A program made the position numbers and the translations under genes. The notes beneath the pieces are model-generated. The model had not been told where the DNA came from and did no database searches. It saw nothing but the letters and a program-made list of their open reading frames with translations. This document shows, piece by piece, positions 25,916 to 34,249 of a stretch of 64,000 nt of DNA (position 1 is its first letter; each line of letters begins with the position of its first letter). Location: contig DCHA01000057.1 in the NCBI GenBank assembly GCA_002315535.1, positions 1 to 64,000 on the forward strand. Reading direction: 5' to 3'. The stretch is from Firmicutes bacterium UBA1764. GTDB taxonomy: Bacteria > Bacillota > Clostridia > Peptostreptococcales > Anaerovoracaceae.

Positions 25916-26920
25916 TTAAGCCTTAAGCTTCTTTACTTCTTCTGTGAGAAGTGGAACGATTTCCTTGAGGTCGCCTACGATACCGTATGTTGCAACTTCG
26001 AAGATTGGAGCGTCAGCGTCCTTGTTGATAGCAACAATAACGTCTGAACCAGCCATACCAGCTCTGTGCTGGATAGCTCCGGAGATTCCGCAAGCTACAT
26101 AGAGCTTTGGAGCAACTGTCTTACCAGTCTGTCCAACCTGGTGTGCGTGTGAGATCCAGCCAGCATCTACTGCTGCTCTGGAGCAACCAAGTGTAGCACC
26201 GAGGAGATCGCAGAGTTCCTGAAGTGGAGCGAATCCTTCTGCGTTACCTACGCCACGTCCGCCGGAGACAATGATGTCTGCGCCTTCGAGATCAACAACT
26301 TCTTCAGCACCTTCTTGGATCTTGCGAACGAGTTCTGTTCTGATGTCAGCTGCTGCAACATGGATATCTTCCTTGATGATTTCAGCGTGTGGAGCTTCTT
26401 CTTCAGCCTTCTTGAATACGCCAGGACGTACTGTACCAATCTGTGGTCTAGCTGTCTTGCAAAGAATAGTAGCCATGAGGTTACCACCGAATGCAGGACG
26501 TGTCCAAGCGATGCAGCCTGTTTCTTCGTCGATTCCGAGTGATGTGCAGTCAGCTGTAAGACCAGTCTGAAGTCTTGCACTTACACGTGGAGCGAAGTCT
26601 CTGCCGTTTACGGATGCGCCTACGAGCATAGCTGTTGGGCCATACTTTTCAACTGCAGCAACGAGAGCTGTAGCATAAGCATCTGTTGAGAACATCTGAT
26701 ATTCAGGACCTTCAATAACGATAACCTGGTCAGCACCATGCTTTGCAGCGTCATCAACAGCAGCCTGAACATTATTTCCGATAACTACTGCAACGAGCTT
26801 TCCGCCCTGCTTTGCAGCGAGTTCTTTTCCTGGGTTAAGAAGTTCGATACCAACGTTACGAGCGGAGCCGTCTTCCTTAGTTTCTACGAATACCCATAAA
26901 TCTTTTGTCTTAGGATCCAT
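25916..26920 (-). CDS. etfA: Electron transfer flavoprotein alpha subunit
   Basis: This 334-residue EtfA holds FAD and passes electrons between NADH-dependent EtfB and acyl-CoA dehydrogenase. The C-terminal FAD-binding domain is clear: [65 protein letters not shown] and [23 protein letters not shown]. The N-terminal domain has [19 protein letters not shown]. It follows etfB by 15 bases. Length is usual for the short clostridial form without an N-terminal ferredoxin. Confidence 0.96.
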   Translation of the reverse strand: MDPKTKDLWVFVETKEDGSARNVGIELLNPGKELAAKQGGKLVAVVIGNNVQAAVDDAAKHGADQVIVIEGPEYQMFSTDAYATALVAAVEKYGPTAMLVGASVNGRDFAPRVSARLQTGLTADCTSLGIDEETGCIAWTRPAFGGNLMATILCKTARPQIGTVRPGVFKKAEEEAPHAEIIKEDIHVAAADIRTELVRKIQEGAEEVVDLEGADIIVSGGRGVGNAEGFAPLQELCDLLGATLGCSRAAVDAGWISHAHQVGQTGKTVAPKLYVACGISGAIQHRAGMAGSDVIVAINKDADAPIFEVATYGIVGDLKEIVPLLTEEVKKLKA

Positions 26921-26935
26921 AATTACGCCTCCTCC

Positions 26936-27739
26936 TTAAATAACATGACTCTCGGTGAGCTTGCCAACGAGAAGTTTAACTACATCTTCAGGTGTTTCAG
27001 CCTTGAGGATTTCTCCGCCAGCAGCAACTGGTGGTGTGAATGACTTTCTTACGAATGTCGGGGATCCCTTAAGACCGATCTTTGCATCGTCCATATCCGG
27101 ATTGAATCCGTCGCCAAGAACTTCGATAACTGCCTTGTTTGCAGCCATCTTTCTCTTGATGGTCGGGAATCTTGGATCGAAGCTTGGCTTTGTGAATGTT
27201 ACAACTGCCGGAGCCTTAATTGAAAGTACGAGATTTCCATCAGCGCCTTCCTTGAGAACTTCAAGCTTGTCGCCGTTCATTTCGCATTCGAGACCATTTG
27301 TGATCTGGCCATATCCGAGCCATTCTGCCATTTCTGGACCAACCTGTGCTGTATCTCCATCGATAGCCTGCTTGCCGCAGAAGATGAAGTCGAACTTGCC
27401 TTCAACTTTTTCGATTTCCTTTACAGCGTTGTAAAGAATGTAGGATGTTGCGAGTGTGTCGGAGCCTGCGAATGATCTGCCGCTAACGAGATAAGCCTTG
27501 TCAGCTGCGATTGCGAGGCATTCCTTGGAAACAGCCTTTGCTGCTTCTGGGCCCATTGTTACAACAACGATTTTAACTTCTGGGTCTTTGTCCTTAAGAC
27601 GTGCTGCTGCTTCCAGAGCATAACCATCATATGGGTTAAGGATTGCTGGAACGCCATCACGGATAAGGGTGTTGGTTACAGGATCGATCTTAATCTCGGT
27701 CGTATCCGGAACCTGCTTTGCGCATACTAAGATGTTCAT
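26936..27739 (-). CDS. etfB: Electron transfer flavoprotein beta subunit
   Basis: This 267-residue EtfB is the partner of EtfA. It shows MNILVCAKQVPDTTEIKIDP, NPYDGYALEAAARLKD, FCGKQAIDGDTAQVGPEMAEWLG and VTFTKPSFDPRFPTIKRKMAANK. The GKQAIDGDTAQVGP stretch binds the nucleotide; in bifurcating Etfs this subunit carries the second FAD and NADH site. It is first in the operon etfB-etfA-dehydrogenase, with a GGAGG site before its ATG. The CoA-transferase genes next door suggest that the complex may serve both butyrate-type metabolism and the neighbouring acid pathway. Confidence 0.96.
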   Translation of the reverse strand: MNILVCAKQVPDTTEIKIDPVTNTLIRDGVPAILNPYDGYALEAAARLKDKDPEVKIVVVTMGPEAAKAVSKECLAIAADKAYLVSGRSFAGSDTLATSYILYNAVKEIEKVEGKFDFIFCGKQAIDGDTAQVGPEMAEWLGYGQITNGLECEMNGDKLEVLKEGADGNLVLSIKAPAVVTFTKPSFDPRFPTIKRKMAANKAVIEVLGDGFNPDMDDAKIGLKGSPTFVRKSFTPPVAAGGEILKAETPEDVVKLLVGKLTESHVI

Positions 27740-27791
27740 TTTTCCCTCCTAAAAATATTTAGTGTTTATAAGCATATATTTATGCGCAATT

Positions 27792-27797
27792 ATTATA
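27792..27797 (-). promoter_or_regulatory. Extended -10 of the etfBA operon
   Basis: On the minus strand TGATATAAT is a perfect extended -10, about 52 bases upstream of the etfB ATG. The -35 is weak. Confidence 0.55.
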
Positions 27798-27828
27798 TCA
27801 CAAATACACATACAATAGTATATAGGAA

Positions 27829-27844
27829 TGTGATTTTTTTCACA
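27829..27844. promoter_or_regulatory. CRP/FNR-type inverted repeat upstream of etfBA
   Basis: TGTGA and TCACA are separated by exactly six bases, the classic CRP/FNR-superfamily half-site layout; the redox regulator Rex uses a related form. The centre lies about 50 bases upstream of the predicted etfB transcription start and about 60 bases upstream of the divergent efflux gene. Confidence 0.45.
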
Positions 27845-27881
27845 CAATAGATAAAAACTTTAAGAAGACCACAATATGTAG

Positions 27882-27887
27882 TATAAT
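27882..27887 (+). promoter_or_regulatory. -10 hexamer of the cation efflux gene
   Basis: A perfect TATAAT ends nine bases before the ATG at 27897, with a poor -35 (TTTAAG, 17-base spacing). Transcription would begin almost at the start codon. Confidence 0.4.
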
Positions 27888-27896
27888 TTATCCGAT

Positions 27897-29063
27897 ATGA
27901 AAAAATTTATTATTAAACATTTCGTAAAAAACCCTGATGATCTCAAATCTGTTGAGACCAGAGAGAGCTACGGCTCTGTCGCAGGCATAGTTGGAATCAT
28001 CTCCAACCTCATATTATGCATTTTCAAAATTGGCTCCGGCATTATATTCGGCAGCATTGCAATCCTTGCTGATGGTATCAACAACCTTGCTGATGCCAGC
28101 GGATCCTTAATTACTTTAATCGGCTTTAAGCTTGCGGGAAGGAAGCCTGATAAGGATCATCCGTACGGACATGGACGCACTGAATATCTCGCGGGGCTTG
28201 TTGTTTCGGTAATGGTTCTCGTTATCGGTATTTCGCTGATGAAGACTTCCATTGAAAAAACAATACATCCGGAGGAGCTTGAGTTCAGTGTGCTCAGTAT
28301 TGTGGTGCTTGTTGTCGCAATCGCAATTAAGCTGTGGCAGACAAGCTTTAATATGAGCATAGGCAAGATAATTGATTCTGATGCACTTTTGGCAACAGGC
28401 GCAGACAGCAGAAATGATGTAATTTCTACCTCTGCGGTTTTGCTGTCGGTAATTATCGGAAAGCTTTTCGGAATTAATTTGGACGGCCCTGTGGGCATTA
28501 TCGTTGCGGGCTTTATTATCTGGAGCGGAATCGGGCTTGTTAAAGAGACTGTTGCTCCAATCCTCGGCCAGGCACCGGATCCGGAGCTTGTCCAAGAAAT
28601 TGCTGACCTGCTTGAGTCCGAACCGAAGGTCCTCGGAATTCATGATCTAATCGTTCATGACTACGGTCCGGGTAGACTTTTCGCAAGCGTACACGCTGAG
28701 GTTGATGGCTTTGATAACATCTTTGAAATCCACGATTTTATTGATAATCTGGAGTATCAGTGCATGGATGAAATTGGTGTAATGCTGACCATTCACATGG
28801 ATCCTGTTGATCCTAAGGACCCGGTAGTTGCCATGGCAAAGGAGTTTATCTCGGAAATCGTTCATTCTACCGAAGGCGTTGTCAATTTCCATGATGTTCG
28901 CGCTGTATCCGGTCCGACACATACGAATATAGTATTCGACATTGTTGTGGAATTTGACTGTAAGTATTCGGACGAAGAGCTGCAAAAGATTTTCAGCGAT
29001 GGACTTAAATCGCATAATCCAAAATATAACTGCGTAATGAACATCGATCATAAGTATGCATAA
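27897..29063 (+). CDS. Cation diffusion facilitator family efflux transporter
   Basis: This 388-residue CDF exporter removes divalent metal ions in exchange for protons. It starts RESYGSVAGIVGIISNLILC, then has six membrane helices with the metal-site motifs ILADGINNLADASGS and ADSRNDVISTSAVLLS and the loop GRKPDKDHPYGHGRTEYLAGL. A cytoplasmic C-terminal dimerisation domain contains IHDLIVHDYGPGRLFASVHAEVDG. The DGxxN rather than HxxxD pattern in helix 2 may mean a metal other than zinc. No ribosome binding site is visible before the ATG. Confidence 0.92.
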   Translation: MKKFIIKHFVKNPDDLKSVETRESYGSVAGIVGIISNLILCIFKIGSGIIFGSIAILADGINNLADASGSLITLIGFKLAGRKPDKDHPYGHGRTEYLAGLVVSVMVLVIGISLMKTSIEKTIHPEELEFSVLSIVVLVVAIAIKLWQTSFNMSIGKIIDSDALLATGADSRNDVISTSAVLLSVIIGKLFGINLDGPVGIIVAGFIIWSGIGLVKETVAPILGQAPDPELVQEIADLLESEPKVLGIHDLIVHDYGPGRLFASVHAEVDGFDNIFEIHDFIDNLEYQCMDEIGVMLTIHMDPVDPKDPVVAMAKEFISEIVHSTEGVVNFHDVRAVSGPTHTNIVFDIVVEFDCKYSDEELQKIFSDGLKSHNPKYNCVMNIDHKYA

Positions 29064-29128
29064 ATATGTACCATTCATGTTGATATATAATAATGTAGAA
29101 TATTTTATTACAGATGATGAAATGACAG

Positions 29129-29163
29129 GCTGCTCAGTAAAATGAGCAGCTTTTGTATTTTTC
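29129..29163 (+). terminator. Terminator of the cation efflux gene
   Basis: A perfect 8-bp stem (GCTGCTCA with TGAGCAGC, 6-base loop) is followed by TTTTGTATTTTTC. Confidence 0.88.
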
Positions 29164-29165
29164 GC

Positions 29166-29194
29166 TTGAACTTAGGCGCAGATGATAATATAAT
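29166..29194 (+). promoter_or_regulatory. Promoter of tRNA-Pro
   Basis: TTGAAC and TATAAT are separated by exactly 17 bases. The predicted start is a few bases before the tRNA 5' end. Confidence 0.8.
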
Positions 29195-29205
29195 TGAAAG
29201 GCTAT

Positions 29206-29281
29206 CGGGGTGTAGCGCAGTTGGTAGCGTGCTTGGTTCGGGACCAAGAGGCCATGGGTTCGAATCCCGTCACTCCGACCA
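29206..29281 (+). tRNA. tRNA-Pro (anticodon CGG)
   Basis: A full cloverleaf is readable. The acceptor CGGGGTG pairs with CACTCCG (one G-T pair). The anticodon stem CTTGG/CCAAG carries the loop TTCGGGA, giving anticodon CGG, which reads the proline codon CCG. The T-loop GGTTCGAATCC is standard, and CCA is encoded. It has its own promoter and terminator and stands alone between the cation efflux and MATE genes. Confidence 0.95.
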
Positions 29282-29289
29282 TGAATGTG

Positions 29290-29315
29290 AAAGGACAGGT
29301 ATAGCCTGTCCTTTT
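29290..29315 (+). terminator. Terminator of tRNA-Pro
   Basis: A perfect 10-bp stem (AAAGGACAGG with CCTGTCCTTT, loop TATAG), with T residues at its end, lies 9 bases after the tRNA. Confidence 0.85.
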
Positions 29316-29347
29316 CCATAGTTTGGCATAATTTCGCTTGGTTATCT

Positions 29348-30757
29348 ATGAAAAATACAGCTGTAATTCCAAAAGATGAAGAGGCAAAGGTTCTGGGCTT
29401 GTTTGTAAAAGAGAAGTCTTTTTACAAGTCCTTTTTTGGCTTGCTGATAATAATAGCGCTCCAGCAGTTTGCGGCGCTGATGGTGAACCTTGTTGACAAT
29501 CTCATGCTCGGCAGATACACCGAGCTTGCCCTCTCCGGAGCAACCCTCGTCAACCAGCTTCAATTTGTTCTTCAGCAGGTTGCATCGGGCGTAGGCCTTG
29601 GAATCGTCGTTTTGGCTTCTCAGTACTGGGGCCAGAAAAGAATTACTGAAATCAAAAAGATCATTTCAATCGGCATGAAATTCGGAATGCTGGCGGGCCT
29701 GGTATTCTTTGTGCTTGGACTCACAATTCCGACTCAGCTTCTTTCGCTTTTCACAAACGATCAGCAGGTTATCGCTGAGGGCGTTAAATACCTGAAAATA
29801 ATGGTGTGGACCTATCCTCTTTTCGCAATGTCAAATACCCTTATGTATGCACTGCAAAGCGTCGAGACAGCCATGATAGGAACCATCATGTCTATCAGCA
29901 CGATTATCATAAACTTCTGTTGCAATTATTGCCTTATCTACGGTAATCTCGGTGCGCCGGAGCTTGGAATCAGGGGCGCCGCTATCGCAACCGTGGTCAG
30001 CCGCAGCGTCGAGCTGATCCTGATACTCGTCTACGTTTTATTTATTGATAAGAAGCTCAAGCTTAAAATAAAGGATTTAATTTCATTTGACATGACCTTT
30101 ATGAGCGACTATATCAAGGTCGCCGCTCCGGTCATCATTACAGGCTTTTTATGGGGCTTTGCTATGGCAGCGCAGACCGCAGTTCTTGGTCATATCAGTG
30201 CTTCGGTAATAGCCGCAAACAGCATCGCCGTAACCATATCCGAGCTCTTCGCGGTATTCGGCACATCCTGCGTTAATGTTTCATCTGTAATAATCGGAAA
30301 GACTATAGGCTCGGGTCAGCTTAGCAAAATCAGGGCATACACCAAGACCATGCAGGGCATTTTCATTTGCCTGGGTGTCAGCCTGGGTCTGCTGATTTTC
30401 ATCTTCAGAAAGCCTCTTGTCGGCTTTTACAATATCTCGGATGAGACCCGCAGCCTGACTCTCAGTTTCCTGGCGATTCTCAGCGTTACATATATGGGTT
30501 CATGCTATGAATACCCCGTAATGAGCGGGATTATTGCCGGAGGCGGATCAACTAAATACGCGGCATGGATGGATAATCTTTTCATGTGGCTGTTCACAAT
30601 TCCGCTATCCGTGCTGAGTGCCTATGTATTTGACTTCCCGCCGGTTGTGACCTATTGCTGCCTCAAGGCCGATCAGCTTATCAAATGCATTCCTAATGCC
30701 ATTGTTGTAAACAGATTCAAGTGGGTAAAGATACTTACCAGAGAGTCCGAAAAATAA
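29348..30757 (+). CDS. MATE family multidrug/metabolite efflux transporter
   Basis: This 469-residue membrane protein has twelve predicted helices in two homologous halves. Family marks are QQFAALMVNLVDNLMLGRYTELALSGATLVNQ, GLGIVVLASQYWGQKR and, in the second half, GFLWGFAMAAQTAVLGHISASVIAANSIAVTI. MATE proteins export drugs or metabolites using sodium or proton gradients. The gene is isolated, with no clear ribosome binding site and a strong terminator after it. Confidence 0.92.
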   Translation: MKNTAVIPKDEEAKVLGLFVKEKSFYKSFFGLLIIIALQQFAALMVNLVDNLMLGRYTELALSGATLVNQLQFVLQQVASGVGLGIVVLASQYWGQKRITEIKKIISIGMKFGMLAGLVFFVLGLTIPTQLLSLFTNDQQVIAEGVKYLKIMVWTYPLFAMSNTLMYALQSVETAMIGTIMSISTIIINFCCNYCLIYGNLGAPELGIRGAAIATVVSRSVELILILVYVLFIDKKLKLKIKDLISFDMTFMSDYIKVAAPVIITGFLWGFAMAAQTAVLGHISASVIAANSIAVTISELFAVFGTSCVNVSSVIIGKTIGSGQLSKIRAYTKTMQGIFICLGVSLGLLIFIFRKPLVGFYNISDETRSLTLSFLAILSVTYMGSCYEYPVMSGIIAGGGSTKYAAWMDNLFMWLFTIPLSVLSAYVFDFPPVVTYCCLKADQLIKCIPNAIVVNRFKWVKILTRESEK

Positions 30758-30777
30758 GTAATTTCATATTAAAAGCC

Positions 30778-30818
30778 AACACAGAGTTATTTTCTCGTAG
30801 AAAACTCTGTGTTTTTTT
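30778..30818 (+). terminator. Terminator of the MATE gene
   Basis: AACACAGAGTT pairs with AACTCTGTGTT across a 14-base loop, followed by a run of T. Confidence 0.9.
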
Positions 30819-30828
30819 AATATTTAAC

Positions 30829-30857
30829 TTGACATGCAAGCGATATTGTATTACTGT
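30829..30857 (+). promoter_or_regulatory. Promoter of the GntR-ABC operon
   Basis: A consensus TTGACA is followed after 17 bases by a weak -10, TACTGT, whose 3' end lies inside the inverted-repeat operator described next. Confidence 0.5.
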
Positions 30858-30875
30858 ATTAATCGCTTAATACAG
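30854..30875. promoter_or_regulatory. GntR/YtrA-type operator
   Basis: A perfect inverted repeat has arms CTGTATTAA and TTAATACAG around TCGC and overlaps the -10, 22 bases before the GntR gene. A further partial copy (TTGTATTA) lies just upstream. It is the natural autoregulatory site of the adjacent repressor. Confidence 0.65.
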
Positions 30876-30896
30876 TTTTCAAAAAGGGGTATTTAA

Positions 30897-31259
30897 ATGG
30901 AATGGAATTTCAGAAATGATTTACCGATTTACACACAGCTTATGGAACAACTAAGCCGTGCGATAGTCTCCGGCGAGCTGCTTCCCGGAGCTAAGCTTCC
31001 GTCTGTCCGTGATATGGCAATGGATGCGGGCGTAAATCCAAACACGGTGCAGCGGGCTCTTGCAGATCTTGAGCGCGAGGGGCTTGTGTTTTCTCAGCGG
31101 ACATCCGGGCGCTATGTTACGGATGATGAGGCCTTGATAGGGGAAAGAAAAGAGGCCATGGCAGAGGAAATCGCAAGGCAGTTTGTTGATTCCATAAGCA
31201 GCTTGGGATTGGACAAGGAAGAGATTATTAAGGTAATTGAAAGGGTAAGGGGCAAATAA
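30897..31259 (+). CDS. GntR family repressor (YtrA subgroup)
   Basis: A 120-residue DNA-binding regulator. The N-terminal winged helix is canonical (PIYTQLMEQLSRAIVSGELLPGAKLPSVRDMAMDAGVNPNTVQRALADLEREGLVFSQRTSGRYV); only about 45 residues follow, too few for a ligand domain, which defines the YtrA subgroup. These repressors usually control adjacent ABC exporters that respond to cell-wall-active antibiotics. It is followed without a gap by an ABC ATPase and a permease and preceded by a perfect inverted-repeat operator, so autoregulation of the three-gene operon is likely. Confidence 0.93.
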   Translation: MEWNFRNDLPIYTQLMEQLSRAIVSGELLPGAKLPSVRDMAMDAGVNPNTVQRALADLEREGLVFSQRTSGRYVTDDEALIGERKEAMAEEIARQFVDSISSLGLDKEEIIKVIERVRGK

Positions 31260-31260
31260 A

Positions 31261-31956
31261 ATGGAGACATTAAAGTGCAGTGGACTCGGAAAGAGATACG
31301 GATCCACAAGGGTATTTGAAAACCTTAATCTAGAGCTCGAGGGCGGCCATATCGTCGGTCTGCTTGGGCCAAACGGCAGCGGAAAGACAACGCTGATAAA
31401 GCTTTGCTGCGGACTGCTGACTCCTGATGCAGGGGAAATCAAAATCGGAGGAGAAAAGATTGGTCCAAAGTCAAAAGCTATCACATCATATTTGCCGGAG
31501 CGTATGGCTCTGGCGGAATGGATGACCGCGGCGCAGGCAATGGATTATTACGCAGATTTCTTTGAGGATTTCAGCCGCAGCAGTGCGACTGAAATGATTC
31601 ACAGCCTGGGACTTGATGAGAATCAGTCCATCAAGACAATGAGCAAGGGCACCAAGGAAAAGCTGCAGCTGATACTTACTATGAGCCGCAAGGCAAAGCT
31701 CTACTTGCTTGACGAACCGATTGGCGGCGTAGATCCTGCAACAAGAGATTATATTCTTAACACTATTATTAATAACTACAATCCTGAGGCAACTGTCCTG
31801 ATTTCAACTCACCTTATCAGCGATGTTGAGCAGGTTCTCGACCAGGTTATTTTCCTGCGCGAGGGGAAAATCATTCTTCAGTCAGACGTTGATGATTTGC
31901 GCATGGAAAGAGGAAAGAGTATTGATGAGATCTTTAGGGAGGAATTCAGATGCTAG
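31261..31956 (+). CDS. ABC exporter ATPase (YtrB-like)
   Basis: A 231-residue ATPase of the antibiotic/bacteriocin-exporter type. It has Walker A GPNGSGKTT, Q-loop YLPERM, an unusual signature MSKGTKEKLQL in place of LSGGQ, Walker B LYLLDEPIGGVD and the H-loop STHL. The MSKG-type signature is normal for YtrB-like ATPases. It starts one base after the GntR stop and overlaps the permease gene by seven bases, so the three are one translational unit. Confidence 0.9.
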   Translation: METLKCSGLGKRYGSTRVFENLNLELEGGHIVGLLGPNGSGKTTLIKLCCGLLTPDAGEIKIGGEKIGPKSKAITSYLPERMALAEWMTAAQAMDYYADFFEDFSRSSATEMIHSLGLDENQSIKTMSKGTKEKLQLILTMSRKAKLYLLDEPIGGVDPATRDYILNTIINNYNPEATVLISTHLISDVEQVLDQVIFLREGKIILQSDVDDLRMERGKSIDEIFREEFRC

Positions 31957-32774
31957 GGAAATTAATTAAGCATGAATTTAAGGCCACCGCAAGAATAATC
32001 TGGCCTATGTACGCCGGCATGGTTGTACTTGCACTTATCACAAGACTTGCCGCTATGCCGCTTCTTGACAGCCAGCACAGCTTCTTTATTAACGCTATCA
32101 GCATATTAATCATATTCCTGTTTGGGCTTTGCATGATAGCTCTGGCATTCATGCCACTGATAATAAGCGCAGTTCGCTTTAAAAAGAACATACTCGGCAG
32201 CGAGGGTTATTTAACCATGAGCCTTCCGGTCAACACAGATCAGGTGCTTTGCTCAAAGATGATTACGAGCCTTGTGTGGTATTTCGCAAGCGCGCTGCTC
32301 GGCCTTGCAATTATTCTGATGATGGTATTCTGGGGACAGGATATTCAGCTCTTTTCCGGAGGCATCGATCTTAAAGGCTTCTTCGAAGAGGCCGCAAGAC
32401 TTTCTGCAGAAAACAAGAAAATTATTTGGAATGTAGTGCTTCTCATTACTGAGTTCGTTGTTGACGGCGTAATCCTAATCAACCTCGGAACGCTTATCGT
32501 CTATGCCTCCTATTCAATCGGCTATAGCGTCAACAAGCATAAGTCACTGCTGACTGTGGTATTATTCTTTGTGTTGTTCCACATTTCAAACTGGGTTTGT
32601 GTTTTGGGAATCTTCATCTTTGGCAGACAGAGCCAGAGGTGGATTGATTTCATGACCGGAGTAAACGGCCTTCAGAGCTTCCTCGCAGGCATGCTGCTTT
32701 TGATGCTGATATCAAGCGCAGTATTATACTTCATTACAAGATTCTTTATCACAAGAAAGCTGAACCTGGAGTAA
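31950..32774 (+). CDS. ABC exporter permease, six-helix type
   Basis: This 274-residue membrane subunit goes with the preceding ATPase. About six hydrophobic segments are visible (for example IWPMYAGMVVLALITRLAAM and SILIIFLFGLCMIALAFMPL), with the short motif RFKKNILGSEGYLTMSLPV typical of lantibiotic/YtrC-like permeases. It starts within the 3' end of the ATPase gene. It probably exports or senses a membrane-active compound. The exact substrate cannot be assigned. Confidence 0.8.
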   Translation: MLGKLIKHEFKATARIIWPMYAGMVVLALITRLAAMPLLDSQHSFFINAISILIIFLFGLCMIALAFMPLIISAVRFKKNILGSEGYLTMSLPVNTDQVLCSKMITSLVWYFASALLGLAIILMMVFWGQDIQLFSGGIDLKGFFEEAARLSAENKKIIWNVVLLITEFVVDGVILINLGTLIVYASYSIGYSVNKHKSLLTVVLFFVLFHISNWVCVLGIFIFGRQSQRWIDFMTGVNGLQSFLAGMLLLMLISSAVLYFITRFFITRKLNLE

Positions 32775-32787
32775 CAGTCTAATATGA

Positions 32788-32816
32788 AAAGCCCCGAGCG
32801 TTTTGCTCGGGGCTTT
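32788..32816. terminator. Bidirectional terminator between the ABC exporter and rmuC
   Basis: A perfect 12-bp stem (AAAGCCCCGAGC with GCTCGGGGCTTT, loop GTTTT) lies between two converging genes. Confidence 0.9.
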
Positions 32817-32819
32817 GTG

Positions 32820-34181
32820 TTATTCTTCGTCGCTATATTCAATCTGGTTGTTAAGCTCCAGATATCTTTCGCTGTCGTCATCTGTAAGGCTTTGAACCTC
32901 GCGGAGCTTTCTGTTAATTGCCTTGGTTCTCGTTCCGATCAGAGTATCAAGATCCTTTGAAGTCTGATTAAGATGCGTCTGCATCTTGACTGCAACCTCT
33001 TCGAATTTTTCAAACTCGGTTTTTACTGCACCAAGCAATGTCCAAACCTCGTCTGATCTCTTTTGGATCGCCAGGGTCCTGAAGCCCATCTGAAGGCTGT
33101 TAAGCAGCGCCGCCATAGTGCTTGGCCCCGCAACATTAACTCCATCCTTTTGAAGCTTTTCCAAAAGACCTCTGTTTACAACCTCTGCATACAGGCCCTC
33201 AAACGGAAGGAACATGATGCCGAAGTTTGTTGTATAAGGAACCGAAACGTATTTTTCCTTAATGTCCTTTGCTTCTTTTTTCAGCTCTGTTTCAAGAGCC
33301 TTATAAGCGGCCTCGATTTCGAGTCTGTCTCCGCCTTCCTGAGCCTCTATCAGCTGCTGATAGCGCTCTCCGGCGAACTTAGAGTCAATTGGCAAATATA
33401 CACTGCCTTCGGAGCCCGGAAGCTTAACCGCAAACTCAACTCTTTCTGTGCTGCCCGGAACGGTTGCGACATTGGTTTCGTATTGCTCCGGCGAAAGAAT
33501 TTCCTCGAGGATTGCGCCAAGCTGGATCTCGCCAAGTATTCCGCGGGTTTTAACTCCGGAGAGAACCTTCTTAAGGCCCCCGACGTCGCTGGCAAGATTC
33601 TTCATCTGGCCTATGCCCTCGTATACCTGTGCAAGCTGATCGCTGACTGTTTTAAAGGATTCGCTGATGCGCTTTTCGAGGGTTGTCTGAAGCTTTTCAT
33701 CTACAGTGCCCTTGATCTCATCAAGCTTTTTACTGTTTTCATCACGGACGTCTCTGAGGCTGTCGCTCATGCTGTTTCTGATTTTTTCCAGAGCATCCTT
33801 GTTGCTGGACTCCAGAGATTCCATGCGTCTGTATATAGTTTCAAGACGATCGTTCATATCGTCCTGCATTTGGTCTATGAGCTTTACCTCATTGTCGTTC
33901 ATGCTGCGCTGGATTTCTCCGAAATGATCGAATCTGTCGTTTTGGTGATCCTGGCGTTCTTTTATTTGATCACCAATAAGCTCGAGATTCTTTTGGTTAC
34001 CGTCATTGATGTTGTTTACAATTCCGATAATATCATTTCGGAGAGCTGCGTTCTGGCTTGCGATATCCGCCTTTACGGCGTCTGTAATGTCTTCTGCTCT
34101 GTCTCTTGAATTGCTCTTTATCAGAACAATCAGAAGCAGAATAATAGTTATAGCCAGTAATACTATTGTCAATATTTCCAC
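32820..34181 (-). CDS. rmuC: RmuC family DNA recombination protein
   Basis: This 453-residue protein has an N-terminal membrane anchor (TIVLLAITIILLLIVLI), a long coiled coil (about 45-190) and the RmuC nuclease-like domain: GILGEIQLGAILEEILSPEQYETN, LPIDSKFAGERYQQLIEA, KYVSVPYTTNFGIMFLPFEGLYAEV and a final GFRTLAIQKRSDEVWTLLGAVKTEF. RmuC proteins limit rearrangements between inverted repeats, presumably through a PD-(D/E)XK-like fold. It ends next to a terminator shared with the ABC exporter operon. Confidence 0.93.
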   Translation of the reverse strand: MEILTIVLLAITIILLLIVLIKSNSRDRAEDITDAVKADIASQNAALRNDIIGIVNNINDGNQKNLELIGDQIKERQDHQNDRFDHFGEIQRSMNDNEVKLIDQMQDDMNDRLETIYRRMESLESSNKDALEKIRNSMSDSLRDVRDENSKKLDEIKGTVDEKLQTTLEKRISESFKTVSDQLAQVYEGIGQMKNLASDVGGLKKVLSGVKTRGILGEIQLGAILEEILSPEQYETNVATVPGSTERVEFAVKLPGSEGSVYLPIDSKFAGERYQQLIEAQEGGDRLEIEAAYKALETELKKEAKDIKEKYVSVPYTTNFGIMFLPFEGLYAEVVNRGLLEKLQKDGVNVAGPSTMAALLNSLQMGFRTLAIQKRSDEVWTLLGAVKTEFEKFEEVAVKMQTHLNQTSKDLDTLIGTRTKAINRKLREVQSLTDDDSERYLELNNQIEYSDEE

Positions 34182-34249
34182 GTTACTCTCCTTTGCACAT
34201 ATGTTCTTTTATCTATTATAGCATAAAAAACAGCAAAAGAGATTTGAAA

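Noticed and set aside
33063..34109. Long open frame on the plus strand, 348 codons
   Set aside because: It is the antisense of rmuC; the coiled-coil codons on the true strand keep this frame open. No ribosome binding site or recognisable motif.
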